Assembly (NCBI GenBank): GCA_026120185.1
Contig: JANUWF010001060.1
Location: forward strand, 510,001 to 574,000
Direction: 5' to 3'
Origin: Voacanga thouarsii
Taxonomy: Eukaryota > Streptophyta > Magnoliopsida > Gentianales > Apocynaceae
DNA length: 64,000 nt
The position numbers were made by a program, and so were the translations under genes. The notes under the pieces were generated by a model. The model worked only from the letters and a program-made list of their open reading frames with translations. It had not been told where the DNA came from and ran no database searches. This document shows, piece by piece, positions 34,761 to 45,482 of the stretch. Position 1 is the first letter of the stretch; each line of letters opens with the position of its first letter.

Positions 34761-35140
34761 ATATACAGATATAGCAACGTGGATACTAATATTACTTGAA
34801 TTGCCGATGTAGCAGATCAACAAGAATTGCTCAATCTCTCATCAATGGCAGTTGAATAGATCTTCCTCAAAATATGTTCATGTGACTTTTTCAATGTTTT
34901 CCTACAACTCTTCTATGTGTATATGCTTATAAATTTGTCATTCTCGTAGTGTCTCTCCCTTGCTACAAGTTGGCTCTATTAATACTCAGTAGAGGCACGT
35001 GGTTCATTTGGATTGGGAAACTGCTAAATGCAAACTCTATCTCTTGTTTCCTTAATCATCCACAGTTCCATTCCTTCATCACATTGTCTATCTTAGATCA
35101 AAATCTTTGTGAGATTTGTCTGCAAGATCTTCTAAAGATA
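34761..35140. other. Host DNA of the mini-CACTA insertion, probably minus-strand retroelement LTR
   Basis: No gene. Sequence continues on the other side of the mini-CACTA at 36208. The minus-strand SIRE 3' region further right suggests LTR origin, unproven. Confidence 0.4.
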
Positions 35141-36207
35141 CACTACAAAAGAAAGGTAATTTAGAAATGGTTAGAATCCATTGCTAATCGAGCTAGCAAC
35201 AGCTTAGCGATGATTATGATCATCGCTAAAACTGGCATCACAAATAGTGATGGAACGAAAATCCATCATTGATTTGCAACTGTCACTTATTAGCGACGGA
35301 TTTGTGACGGTCATTTAATTAATGACATTATAATTAAGTTTATAATTAATGGTGGTCGCTAAGTCATCACTACTTAGTGATAGCAAATAAATTTTAATTA
35401 GGCGCCTCGACGTGGCCTAACCGGCTAGACCCAACCCAACAACTGACCTAACCCCGATTTGACTGGCTGAGAATATTATGAGATTATGTTGGACACACAA
35501 GCTCTACCACAAGGCTATTGATATTCTTGTAATTTTTTTGCTTTATATTTTTTGCTTTATATTAATTATTTAGTATTATTTTGTGGATTAGTGACGGATT
35601 TGCAAAGGCTTTACGATGGATCAACGATGATCAAATTTACCATCGCAAATTTATCGCTAATTAATTTGCGACTGCTTGTGATTTTTTATTTTTAATTTAA
35701 TTAGTGATGGATTTCCAATGGTTTTACATTTTTTTTAATGTTAAATTATAATTAGATGTGTCTATCGCTAAGACGGAAAATTGGAAAATGAAAATAATAA
35801 CTTTATTTTAAAATTTTGGTTTTTTGTCGCTAATTACTGACAAATTTGCAACAACTTGTGATTTTTTAGTGTTAATTTATAATTAGATGAATCCGTCACA
35901 AATCTATCACTAAATTTTAGTATAAAATTATAATTAGAAGCATCTGTCGCTAATCTGTCACGAATTGTGACGGATTAGTGACAGATAATTGGAAAATCAA
36001 AATTAACTTTATTTTTAAATTTTAATTTTCCATTGCAATTCCGCCACTAATTAGCGACATATTCATGACCATCATAAATTAGCAACATATTTGCCTTTCG
36101 TCACTAATTTCAGATTTTTTTTTTCTCGTCGTTGTTCTGTGGCAAATTAGCAATGGCAAAAAAATCCGTAGCAAATTTCTATCGCTAAAATGTAGTTTCC
36201 TATAGTG
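35141..36207. mobile_element. Complete non-autonomous mini-CACTA element
   Basis: 1067 bp, starting CACTACAAAAGAAAGG and ending TTTCCTATAGTG, that is, inverted ends that share CACTA. It is flanked by the 3-bp duplication ATA (35138-35140 and 36208-36210), as CACTA elements make. Both arms are built from many copies of short motifs such as TTAGCGACGGATTTG in direct and inverted orientation, so a single strand could fold into a large hairpin. The centre (35400-35520) is unique and GC-richer. No transposase is encoded. Confidence 0.85.
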
Positions 36208-38560
36208 ATATACTAGAGATCTTCAATAATAGACGTCAAAAATCTTCTTTAGTTTTAAACAGCACCAAACATTTGCCAATAATTGCAAAGACATCTTTTA
36301 CCACACATTCAGTTTGTCAAAGTCTATTGTTACAATCACATTAACATCAACTTCTTCAATCTCCTCTTTTGGCATTATTTGACGCAAAACTTTAAGTTGT
36401 GCTATCATGTCACACAAAATCCAATACAATAATCAACCTACTACAAATAGGCACCAATATTGATATTAAAAACTAAATCCAACGCATAGTTAAAGATTAG
36501 TATAGTGTTACTCGTGATTACTAGTACAAAACAAAGAGTATGTTGTTCATTAACAAATGTTCCAGAGAATCACAGTTCCATGAATTATCAATCCCAATAG
36601 AAAAACCAACACAACCAACACCAACTACTACAAGCAACAACTCCTATTGTATACCAAAATGCCAGATCACAGCATATCTCCCCCTTTTTTAATCAAACAC
36701 AGGACAAGTTAGTTGTCAGAGAGAACCTTAGATCATTATGAAGCTATTTTTATGTAGCTTGTATAGCGTCTAGCTTACTTATAATAGCATCAACAGAAGA
36801 ACCAAGAAGAGAAACTTGATTGGAGAGAGTAACTATTGATTGATGGATAGAACGAGGGGTGGAGTATGTAGATGGATCTTGAGAGCCAAAGGCCTCAAAA
36901 GGAATGCTCCATATCCTTGAAGAACATCTAGTTGGAGGCTAATGTATACCTATTGGAGTTGTAACATGAGGCTTCTTCAGTAGAGGCTGGATGGTCTTAA
37001 TATCCTTAATGACTTTCTTAGAGTTAAATACTATCTAATTGGGGCATACACTCAAGTATTCAGATAAGAAGCAAGGACATGATAAAAAACCACTTGGTGA
37101 AAAATTAGATAAGCCAGATTAAACTTTATGCCCTGATCAATCTTGTAGATCAATACTGCCATGTCCCTGAGTATAAAAGAATCATTATGAGTATTTTAGA
37201 TATCCATTTGCTGGTAATTCCTTCACTGCCCCGTCTATGATAATTTGACTGACCTTTGAAATAGGAACTTCTACTCCTAATCCTTGAATGTCCTTGTCCT
37301 AACGAATGTCAAATATAGCAAATATGTCCTCACTCTCATAAAGATTGAATGATAGAAAGTCTTAGATTGCTCTGTTATGGTAGACTTCAAATTTGCATAG
37401 AATTCTTTCACAAGAGAATCAACGTAATGCTTCATATAATCTACTAACTGCAGCAGCCCAACCCTCTATCGAATTGATTTCAATCAAAGGCTTTGAATTT
37501 TGAAAAACCAGTCTTTCTTTGTCTAATGAAATCTTTATCTAGTACAATTATAAATTGGTCCTTGCTATCCTTATCACAGAATATTTGTACATCAGATGTG
37601 AAGGCAAGTTGTTTTGACTTTTTCTATAAGACCCCTACCTTCCCAAATAACTTTATCTTCCTTTTCTTTGAGGTAGGCTTTTATTCAATTACCTCAATAT
37701 CCATGACACTGCTTTCCTCAACATTCTTTTCTTTAATATCAATATCAACCTGTTCAGTACACACTGATGTTGTTAATTCTAAAATCTTGATAGCCTTTCT
37801 TACCTTTACAAATGTACTAATATGCTCAACATCCTATTGCTCTGGAATTACATCACCCTGAGTATCACCACTTGAAACAGGAACTATGGCACTAAATAAA
37901 TTAATATCTCCTTTTTTGCCAAATGGACTACCTAGAAATAATAGTTTATTCCTTTCATCCATCACTCATTTCACTGCATCAAGTTTAAGACTAGACTGCA
38001 ATGCATAAAGAAAATTGAGATTTACAAGTACAAGAGGAATTGTTGATATGATCTCTTGGGGTAATTTTCCTTTGGAGTCTCGAGACTAATTCAATGGTTA
38101 ACATAAAAACCAAGTTGATGAATCAAAACAGGGATTTAGGATGATAATTGAAGAGTATAAGGAACACTCAACCCAAAACTTGTAATCCTAAGATAATCAA
38201 GACCTTAGAACCTCAACACTATTCAATTTAGGTCTATTAATTCAATATCCAAGAATATTAGAATTAACATGGACACTAGAACCAATTGAATAGAAAGAAT
38301 TAGGCACTCAATTTGCTTAAGGGAAGAACACAAAGGAAACTTCTTAGAAATAAGACTTTGATCTATTCAAATATCTAAAAGTTGCATCCAAAGTGTTGTA
38401 ACATGATATTTATTTGTACTCTTAGCCTAGTTGATTGATATTAAATCTTAGCCTTTGGATGCCTTTTAACAAGTCTAAATAACCCAAATAACATCATAAA
38501 AGTTGTGCAAATTTAAAGGAAAGTCAACTAAGCTATTACATAAGAAATCAGTTGGAATTT
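36208..38560 (-). pseudogene. SIRE-type 3' part: env-like remnant and purine tract
   Basis: On the minus strand, codons at about 37440-37860 read a lysine/glutamate-rich tail and an FYANLKSTI-like piece near 37400, and 36760-36860 gives SIHQSIVTLSNQVSLLGSSV, a coiled-coil-like end, before a polypurine tract (minus AAAAAAGGGGGAGA at 36677-36690). This matches the env-like region and first purine tract of the SIRE element at 22640-24710. The pol part is absent. The plus-strand frame at 37493-37861 is a shadow. Confidence 0.6.
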
Positions 38561-38579
38561 CAAAATTTTAAAAAATTAT

Positions 38580-39493
38580 TTTTATATTTTGGATGGCCGT
38601 CGCAAATTCCTTGCAAACCTGTTGCTAATTAGCAACGGATTTGCTTTGGCTCATTTTTTCAATGTTAAAAAAATAAATTTATTTTTAAATTTTGGATGTC
38701 CATCGCTAATTAGCAACAGATTTGTGATGGCCTTCCAAATTTTGAAAATAAATTTATTTTTAAATTTTGAAAATGTATCGTTGCAAATTCCTTGCTAATT
38801 ATCTATGGATTTGCGACGGAAAATTGGTTCATCATAGATCTGTCACAAATCCTTTGTAAATCGATCGCTATGTCACAAAAAATATACTATGTAATTATTA
38901 TATAGCACAATAAATCACAAGAACATCTAAAGCTTAGTTGTGGAACACGTGTTCCCCTACAACAAGGACGTGGAGTCTCATACTATTCTTGGAAAGACTT
39001 GTCGGGTCGGGCAGGGCAGGTTCGGTTAGCCTGGTCAGGGAGCTAATTAATTAATTTTTTTAAAAATAAAAATTCTTGACCGTTGCAAATCCGTTGTTAA
39101 ATTAATTAATTTTTTCAAATAATAAATTTTTTGTCGTCACAAATCCACTGCTAAATTAATTATTTTTTTAAAAAAAATTTGTCATCTCAATTCCGTTGCT
39201 AAATTAATTGGTTTTTTTTAAATAAAAAATTTTGTCCATCGCAAATCTATCGCTAAATTAATTAAATTTTTAAATAATATTTTTTGCTGTCACAAATCCA
39301 TCGCTATGTTAATTATAAATTTAATTATATAGTCAATTAAATGGTCGTTGCAAATCCGTCGTTGTTTGCAAACGGATTTTCATTCCGTCGCAAATTGCGA
39401 CGCCCGTTTTATCGACGATCGTAATCCGTTGCTAAACTCGATTAGCGACGGATTACAACCATCGCTAATTTGATTTTTTTTTTTCTTGTAGTG
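38580..39493. mobile_element. Second mini-CACTA copy, opposite orientation, left end missing
   Basis: It ends TTTCTTGTAGTG, the inverse of a CACTACAAGAAA terminus, and consists of the same GCGACGGATT-type motif arms as 35141-36207. Its unique centre (38925-39040), with ACAAGAACAT, ACAACAAGGACGTGG and GGTTCGGTTAGCC boxes, corresponds to the reverse complement of 35400-35540. The left terminus is not found, so no target duplication can be shown. Confidence 0.75.
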
Positions 39494-39799
39494 TGCACAC
39501 ATTGTCAGAATGAACCACATCTCGTCGAGAAGATGAGGCATTGGAACAGTTCTCGAAATTCCAATCATCTACATTCCTTGGAGAAGCATAATAGGATCAA
39601 AAGGAGGAACGATGTATAGAATATATGGAGGACATCTTCTCCACCCTTCAGTCCACAGAATAGAGGATGGTGAGGCTTGCGACTTTCAGGCTAAGGGGGT
39701 CTCGCACGTGATTTGTGGCAACAAATTTAGCAGGATTGGGAGAGAACAAGTCAAGATTGGACCTGGGAAAGATTTGTTGAGGCATTCCGAGTAGAGTAC

Positions 39800-40330
39800 A
39801 TTCTGCAATGGAGTGTGGAGAAAGGAGAAGATGAATTCCAAAATCTGAGGCAAGGGAACCTATCAGTCGCTCAATACGCTACCCAATTCAACAAACTGTC
39901 GAAATTCTATAGGAGACTAGTGGACATGGAGCATAATTGGACTTGACAATTTGTCAAGGGACTCAGACAAGGACTATAGAGAGCTTTGGCAATATTTCCT
40001 CCAACTATTTATGTTGTCCCAATTGATGCCGCCACTAGAACTGAAAACGAGGACAAGAGGCAAACGACGCTGCAACCACCGATCCCTTAGAAACTAAATA
40101 GCTATAAACGACCCCTAAACCAATAGTGGAATAATAAGAGGAAGTAGGCTTGGACCACACCTTCAAACTCTGTACCAAATCTTCCCGCGTTCTGATTTTG
40201 TGGTATGCAGGGGCATGTGGAAAGGGATTGTTGGTCTAAGAACCCAACGAGGAAATTCTACAACTGTAAGGATCCCAACCGCATAAGGAGTAATTATCCT
40301 AAGTCTCTGAAAGTTGGCCAAGTGAATTTT
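39800..40330 (+). pseudogene. gypsy gag remnant
   Basis: Codons near 39835-39960 read EDEFQNLRQGNLSVAQYATQF and VKGLRQGL, the retrotransposon-gag domain. The zinc knuckle near 40196 is FCGMQGHVERDCW, a CCHC that keeps one C, H and the last C, followed by a second degraded knuckle (FYNCKDPNRIRSNY). Interrupted by several stops. Confidence 0.8.
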
Positions 40331-40469
40331 GTTCAACTATCAGCCAGTAGAGGAGGTAACAATGGAGCTGCAGGGAGTGAGGAACTAAAACCTCAAGTGA
40401 AGGCCAAGGTTTTTGCACTGAACCGAGAAGAGGTTGGTGCGGACACTATTGTGTAGGAGGTACACTTTC

Positions 40470-40735
40470 TATCTAAGGCTGTCTTATGAATGCTTTGATT
40501 CACCCTAGTTGCACGCACTTTTACATTAACGAAATTCATTCATCTCCTATGGGTTGGGTTGGGATGGAGTTGCCTTATATTTTCTTAGTAAGCACACCGT
40601 TAGGAAAGATGGTAGAAGCCAGAAGATACATACTAGATTTTGATGTTTGGGCTGGGAGTGAAGACTTGAAAGCTAGCCTCATTCTGATGACCTTCAAGGA
40701 CTATAACTTGATCTTGGGGATGGATTAGTTGTGAA
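40470..40735 (+). pseudogene. gypsy protease remnant
   Basis: The open frame 40486-40728 starts MNALIHPSCTHFYIN: the family motif is ALIDxGxTHSFI, so the catalytic aspartate is now histidine. DFDVWAGSEDLKASLILM and FKDYNLILGMD follow, which keep the D-x-ILGMDWL end of gypsy proteases up to a stop. Confidence 0.85.
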
Positions 40736-40739
40736 AGCA

Positions 40740-41860
40740 TGGTGCCTTAGTGGATTGTAAAGGGAAAATAGATCCAATTTATTTGAGCGGGATGAAATAT
40801 ACCAAAATTTAAGGGGAGTTGAGTGAAAAAGCTGAAGTTTCTAATTGCGGGAACCAATGTGTGAAAATTCTTAGGGTAAGGATGCAAAGGGTACCTAACA
40901 TCATAAATAAATCTAAAGATCAATGCACGTTGGAAGATACCGGAACAGTAAAAGAGTATCAAGATGTATTCCTAGTAGAACTAGACTCCACCCTGAGAAT
41001 TAGAGTTCACAATTGACCTCATATTCAGGGTTGAGCCAATTTTGAAAACTCCATATCGAATGGCCCCAGTAGAATTGAAGGAGATAAAGGAGCAACTAGA
41101 GGAATTATTACAACAGGGGCATATTCAACCAAGTACATCACATTGGGGAGCCCCAGTATTACTTTTGAAGAAGAAAGATAGGACTTTGAGGTTGTGTATT
41201 AATTATCGGGGAATGAAAAATCTAACAATCAAGAACAAGTATTCTTTATTGATGATAGGCGAATTGTTCAATCAACTACAAGGATCTAGCTGCTATTCAA
41301 AGTTGGACATTAGGAAGGGATACTATCAGGTACGAATTAAGGAAGATGATATTCCTAAAATGGCCTTCAACATGAGATATAGTCATTATGAGTTCGTGGC
41401 AATGCCATTCAGAGTAACTAATGCCCCAGCAATGTTTATGGATCTTATGCACTGGATTTTCTAGCCATACCTAAATAAGTTTGTATTGGTATTTATTGAT
41501 GATATCTTGATCTAATCCAAGAGTCCAGAAGAGCACGCGGAACACTTGAGACTAGTGTTAGAGAAATTAAAGGAGCACAAGTTGTATGCAAAGTTTAGCA
41601 AGTGCGAGTTTTGGTTAGATGTGGTAGCATTTCTCGGTCATATGGTGACGAAAAACGACATTAAAGTGGACCCAGCTAAGATAGAGGACATCACGAACTG
41701 GAAGCAACTTGAGAACATAACTTAGTTTAGAAGTTTTTTGGGATTAGCTGGATATTACAAAACGTTCTCCATCCTAGCTTCGCCAATGATCCGCTTGTTA
41801 AAGAAATATATCCCCTTTATGTGGAATAAGAAGTGCGAAAAAAGTTTTTAAGTGCTTTAG
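40740..41860 (+). pseudogene. gypsy reverse transcriptase remnant
   Basis: The frame 41042-41464 runs from [20 protein letters not shown] through [20 protein letters not shown] to [14 protein letters not shown] (first catalytic Asp in LDIRKGYYQ) and [23 protein letters not shown]. After a stop at 41462-41464 the catalytic FIDDILI box follows near 41497, then [17 protein letters not shown] and FLGLAGYYKTF. The core residues are kept; three or more stops make it dead. Confidence 0.9.
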
Positions 41861-42260
41861 AAAAGCTTAATGGTTGCCCTAGTACTGAGCTTACCAGAGG
41901 AAAGCAAGCCCTATGCTTTATATACGGATACTTACAAGGAAGGATTAGGAGGAATTTTGATTCAGGGTAATAAAATAATCACTTATGCTTCTCACAAACT
42001 AAAGCCTTATAAAGGAAACTACCTTACCCATAATTTGGAACTAGCAGTGATTATGTTCACATTTAAGAAATGGTGCCATTATCTGTATAGAGTAGAGTAC
42101 GAGATATTCACGAACCATAAGAGTCTCAAGTATATCTTCACACAGAAGGACCTAAATATCAAATAACAGAGATGGATGGAGTTCCTGAAAGAATACCAGT
42201 GTCCTATCAACTATCACCAAGGAAAAGCTAATATAGTAGCAGACGCTTTAAGCAAAAAGC
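41861..42260 (+). pseudogene. gypsy RNase H remnant
   Basis: The frame 41870-42166 has YALYTDTYKEGLGGILIQ with the first acidic residue, ITYASHKLKPYKGNYLTHNLELAVI and TNHKSLKYIFTQKDLNIK. After a stop, codons WMEFLKEYQCPINYHQGKANIVADALS complete the domain end (near 42170-42255). Confidence 0.9.
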
Positions 42261-43394
42261 AAGCTTGCCAGGTTGAGAGTGCAAGAGGTGAAGATAGTAC
42301 AAGATGAAGCACCGAGGGAAGCAGAAATGCAAGAAATTAGGATTTGCATAAGCAATATGAGGCTAGAATCGGATCTGAGACAGGAAATTGTTGAAAAGAA
42401 GCAAAATAGTCAAGAGTTTCAAACCTTCAAAGCTAAGAAAATTGCTAGATGGGGGAGAAGATTTTCAAGAAGATGAGTCTGGAGTACTTTGCTTTTGAGG
42501 ACAGTTGTGTGTACCATAGGACAAGGAACTAGGGAGGAAAATTCTTGGAGAAGCTTACAAAAGTAAATACACTATTCATCCTTGGGAGATGAAAATGTAT
42601 CAGGATCTGAAGAGAGCATACTGGTGGTCTGATATGAAAAAGGATGTTATGCAGTATGTATTATCAAGCTTGACGTGTCAAAAGGTCAAAGTGAAACATA
42701 ATAAGTCGATCGGATTGCTACAACTACTACAAATTTCTGAATAGAAGTGGCGAGAAGTAACCATGGATTTTGTCACCAGACTACATATGACAAAGACTCA
42801 GCGCGATGTTGTTTGTGTAGTGGTTGATAGACTAACTAAATTAGCCCATTTTATCGTGATAAATGTGAGGTACTCTATGGAGAAGTTGACTCAGATTTAC
42901 ACTCAAAGATAGTGTGGTTACATGGAATTCTGAAAAGTATCGTGTCTGATCAAGACCCGAAAATCTAGACAAAGTTCCAAGAATCAATGGGGACTACACT
43001 AAAGTTTGGCACAATCACGCACCCTCGGACGGATGGACAGTCGGAGAAGGTTATTTAGATTTTAGAAGATATGCTGAGGGCATGTGTTCTAGATTTTAGG
43101 GATGCTTAGATTGATTCCTTACCGTAAACAGAGTTAACATACAATAATAGTTATCAGTCTTCGATAGGGATGGCACCTTATAAAGCACTGTATGGATGGA
43201 AGTGCCAAGTACTGGTATATTGGAATTCCACAAAAGATGGACAGATTAGTAGGATTAGGGAAATCAGTGTTCAAGATCTGGCAGATAAAGTAAGACTGAT
43301 TAGAGAAAGATTGAAAATGGTTTAAAGTAGATAGAAGAGCTATACGGATAATCGAAGAAGGGATCTCGAATTTCAAGTAGGAGATTACACGTTC
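42261..43394 (+). pseudogene. gypsy integrase remnant
   Basis: HPWEMKMYQDLKRAYWW and CQKVKVKH (near 42585-42690) form the HHCC zinc part; WREVTMDFVTRLHMT (first catalytic Asp region, D kept in MDFV) lies near 42750; VVDRLTKLAHFI near 42825. The second Asp region (SDQDP) survives in a shifted frame near 42945, and AYNNSYQSSIGMAPYKALYGWKC ends the core near 43150-43205. Many stops. Confidence 0.85.
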
Positions 43395-43800
43395 TTGAAG
43401 TTGACTCCAAGTAGAAGGATATTGAAACATCCGAAAGGGGAAAAGTTGAATCTAAGATATTTAGGACCTTTCCGAGTAATTGAGAGTATTGGACCAGTAG
43501 CGTACATATTAGAATTACCGGAGGGCCTGACCAGGATACATGATGTCTTTCACGTGTCCGAACTCAAGAAATACATACCAGACCCGACGTATGTGCTCAA
43601 TAATGAGCCTCTCCAGCTATACCTGGACCTAAACTAGGTAGAAAAGACAATCAAGATTGTAGATCGGAGTATCAGAGAACTAAGGAACATGCAGATATGA
43701 TGGTTATGGTATTATAGGAACATCATGGGATACAAGACGTGACTTGGGAAACTGAAGAATGGATGAAGAAGAAATACTCGGAACTGCTATGAAGGTAATA
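43395..43800 (+). pseudogene. gypsy integrase C-terminal and chromodomain-like tail
   Basis: The frame 43395-43637 reads LTPSRRILKHPKGEKLNLRY, GPFRVIESIGPVAYILELPE and IHDVFHVSELKKYIPDP, the GPY/F module of chromovirus integrase. In another frame near 43738-43790 the codons DVTWETEEWMKKKYSEL match the end of a plant chromovirus chromodomain. In the family this tail guides insertion into heterochromatin. Confidence 0.85.
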
Positions 43801-44135
43801 CTCGCAAATTTCATAGCCAAATTCCTCTAGATGGGAGAGGATATAAAACCCCACCTCACAATTACCTTAGGGAGAAGAGAAGGGCATGCAGTGCATTACT
43901 TTGTGTAGTATGTGTTATATGTGTCTGGGAAAGTTCATAAAATATGGTATGAATATATGCATTTCATATGTAATTTAATAGGCTACATGTTACACTAAAA
44001 TATTTTATCTGATTAGCTTATCGTTTGTGTATGCATTAGTTTATTTTGTTTATTTAAATTTTTTTATATGGAGAACTTGTGGAGGAGACTTTAGTACATA
44101 AGAATATTAGTGAACACATACAACACAAAAATTAT
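43801..44135 (+). repeat. Purine tract and truncated 3' LTR of the gypsy element
   Basis: GATGGGAGAGGATATAAAACCCC (43830-43852) corresponds to the usual purine tract followed by an LTR starting TGTAAAACCCC, with the TG mutated to TA. The LTR is cut off by the repeat cluster starting at about 44155. Confidence 0.6.
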
Positions 44136-44154
44136 TGTGGTATAATGGAAAGTA

Positions 44155-44775
44155 TTGGTATTAGCGATGGCGTTTTTGCGACGACACAATTACCATCGCT
44201 AATTACCGAGACTTTTGTGAGGGCAAGTAAGGAGAGGGACAATTTACTAAGGAGTTGACCAATCGTAGCTGAACTCTCACAAATACCGATGGCTTTGCAA
44301 TGGACATGAGTCCCTCGCAAATTTGCGAGGGTTTTCCAAGGGAACATTGTGGCCATCGTAAATTGGTAGCTAAGCCCTCGCTATAGCTACGACCATAAAT
44401 TTTCTCTCCAAAAATTTATTGGCATTTTGAGATTAAATTCCGTAGCTAAGCCCTTGCTACTTAGGGAGGGTTTAGCTACAATCACGAATTTTTCTCAAAA
44501 AAATATTTTAGAATAATATGATAATTATGGTCATAGCTAAACCCTAGCAAGGGCTTAGCTACAACATTAAATTTTTTCTCAAAAAAATTATTGGCATTTT
44601 AAGATAAATGGTTGTAGCTAATCCATTTTTAATTAGCAAGAGTATAGCTATGGTTTTTTCTCAAAAAAATTTGTTGACATTTTAGGATGAAATTCTGTAT
44701 CCAAGCCCTCGCTGATTAGCGAGGGTTTAGCTACAAAAATGAATTTTTCTCCAAAAAAAATTTGGAATATTAGGA
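44155..44775. repeat. CACTA-like subterminal repeat cluster
   Basis: Contains GCTAATTAGCGAGGGTTTAGC-type motifs in direct and inverted order and about four units of roughly 85-90 bp, each with a GGCATTTTRRGAT box followed by TAGCTAA and an A-rich TCTCAAAAAAAT. Relationship to the clusters at 1-860 and 35141-36207 is by motif only. No CACTA terminus seen. Confidence 0.6.
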
Positions 44776-45140
44776 TTAAAAAATAATTTTGAAATATTCT
44801 TCAATTTCCCTCTTAATGTGTCGAGCCGAGTGTTTAATTGAGATGTGTTTTAAAATGTATATGTCCTTATATAATGACGATATATATGTCAATATGCTTG
44901 ACATGTTAGATAACTAATATATACGTAGAGTTAATATAGTTATATAATATATTAATATATTAGTGATTATGATTGTATCTGCATATATTGATGTTAGTTA
45001 TGTATGTTATATACTAATATATAAATATGTATGCGTCAATTTGTAAGTATATATGTGTGTGTAAGTGTGTGTGTGTGTGTGTGTGTGTGTACGTTAATGG
45101 TGATTATTGTATACGCATATATACATATATACATGTGTAT

Positions 45141-45180
<40 letters not shown>

Positions 45181-45181
45181 G
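44776..45181. repeat. AT-rich spacer with GT, AC and AT microsatellites
   Basis: (GT)n at about 45054-45090, (AC)n at 45141-45162 and (AT)n at 45163-45180. No gene. Confidence 0.8.
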
Positions 45182-45422
45182 TATATACCTAAGCCTATCC
45201 TAAAGTAAGAAGGATGAGGTGCATGTCATATCATTTTGTATAAAATATATTCCTTGAATGATTTTGTGTGCCTTAAAATTGTAGTAAATGGGTTATATAG
45301 TTTATTTGTGCTTGTTGGGTAGAAAGGGTAAAAATGTAATTCTGATTGAGGTTGAAATAGGAAGATGGCTTGAGGCTTAGATAAGAAGAGAATTTAGTTG
45401 GGAAAATAAAAATAAGAGCTAG

Positions 45423-45482
45423 TGTGGTTAAGTAGTTAGAGTTTTGTAATTTAATCTCTAAGGACTTGAGTTCAAATCCCAT
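45423..45482 (+). other. tRNA-like motif with box A and box B, inside L1
   Basis: TGTGGTTAAGTAGTTAGAG (45423-45441) resembles a polymerase III box A and GAGTTCAAATCCC (45468-45480) a box B, 27 bases apart. It has no complete cloverleaf. The same motif occurs at the matching place in the other long LTR (55071-55133), so it belongs to the LTR family. Confidence 0.55.

Larger units (their letters stand above)
39497..44135 (+). mobile_element. Ty3-gypsy chromovirus remnant (Tekay-like)
   Basis: Gag, protease, RT, RNase H, integrase and a chromodomain-like tail lie in gypsy order on the plus strand, followed by a purine tract and the start of a 3' LTR (ATAAAACCCC near 43842, from TGTAAAACCCC). 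The 5' LTR and gag start are missing: a mini-CACTA end lies directly upstream at 39493. Every domain has stops. The gypsy order (integrase after RNase H) and the tail HPKGEKLNLRYLGPFRVIE place it among chromoviruses, probably Tekay/Del-like. Confidence 0.9.

Noticed and set aside
37493..37861. 122-codon plus-strand ORF
   Set aside because: The minus strand of the same bases reads SIRE env-like codons; the plus frame is a shadow.
45423..45482. Functional tRNA gene
   Set aside because: Boxes A and B are present but no cloverleaf or anticodon arm can be drawn, and a relative sits in the other LTR; reported as tRNA-like only.
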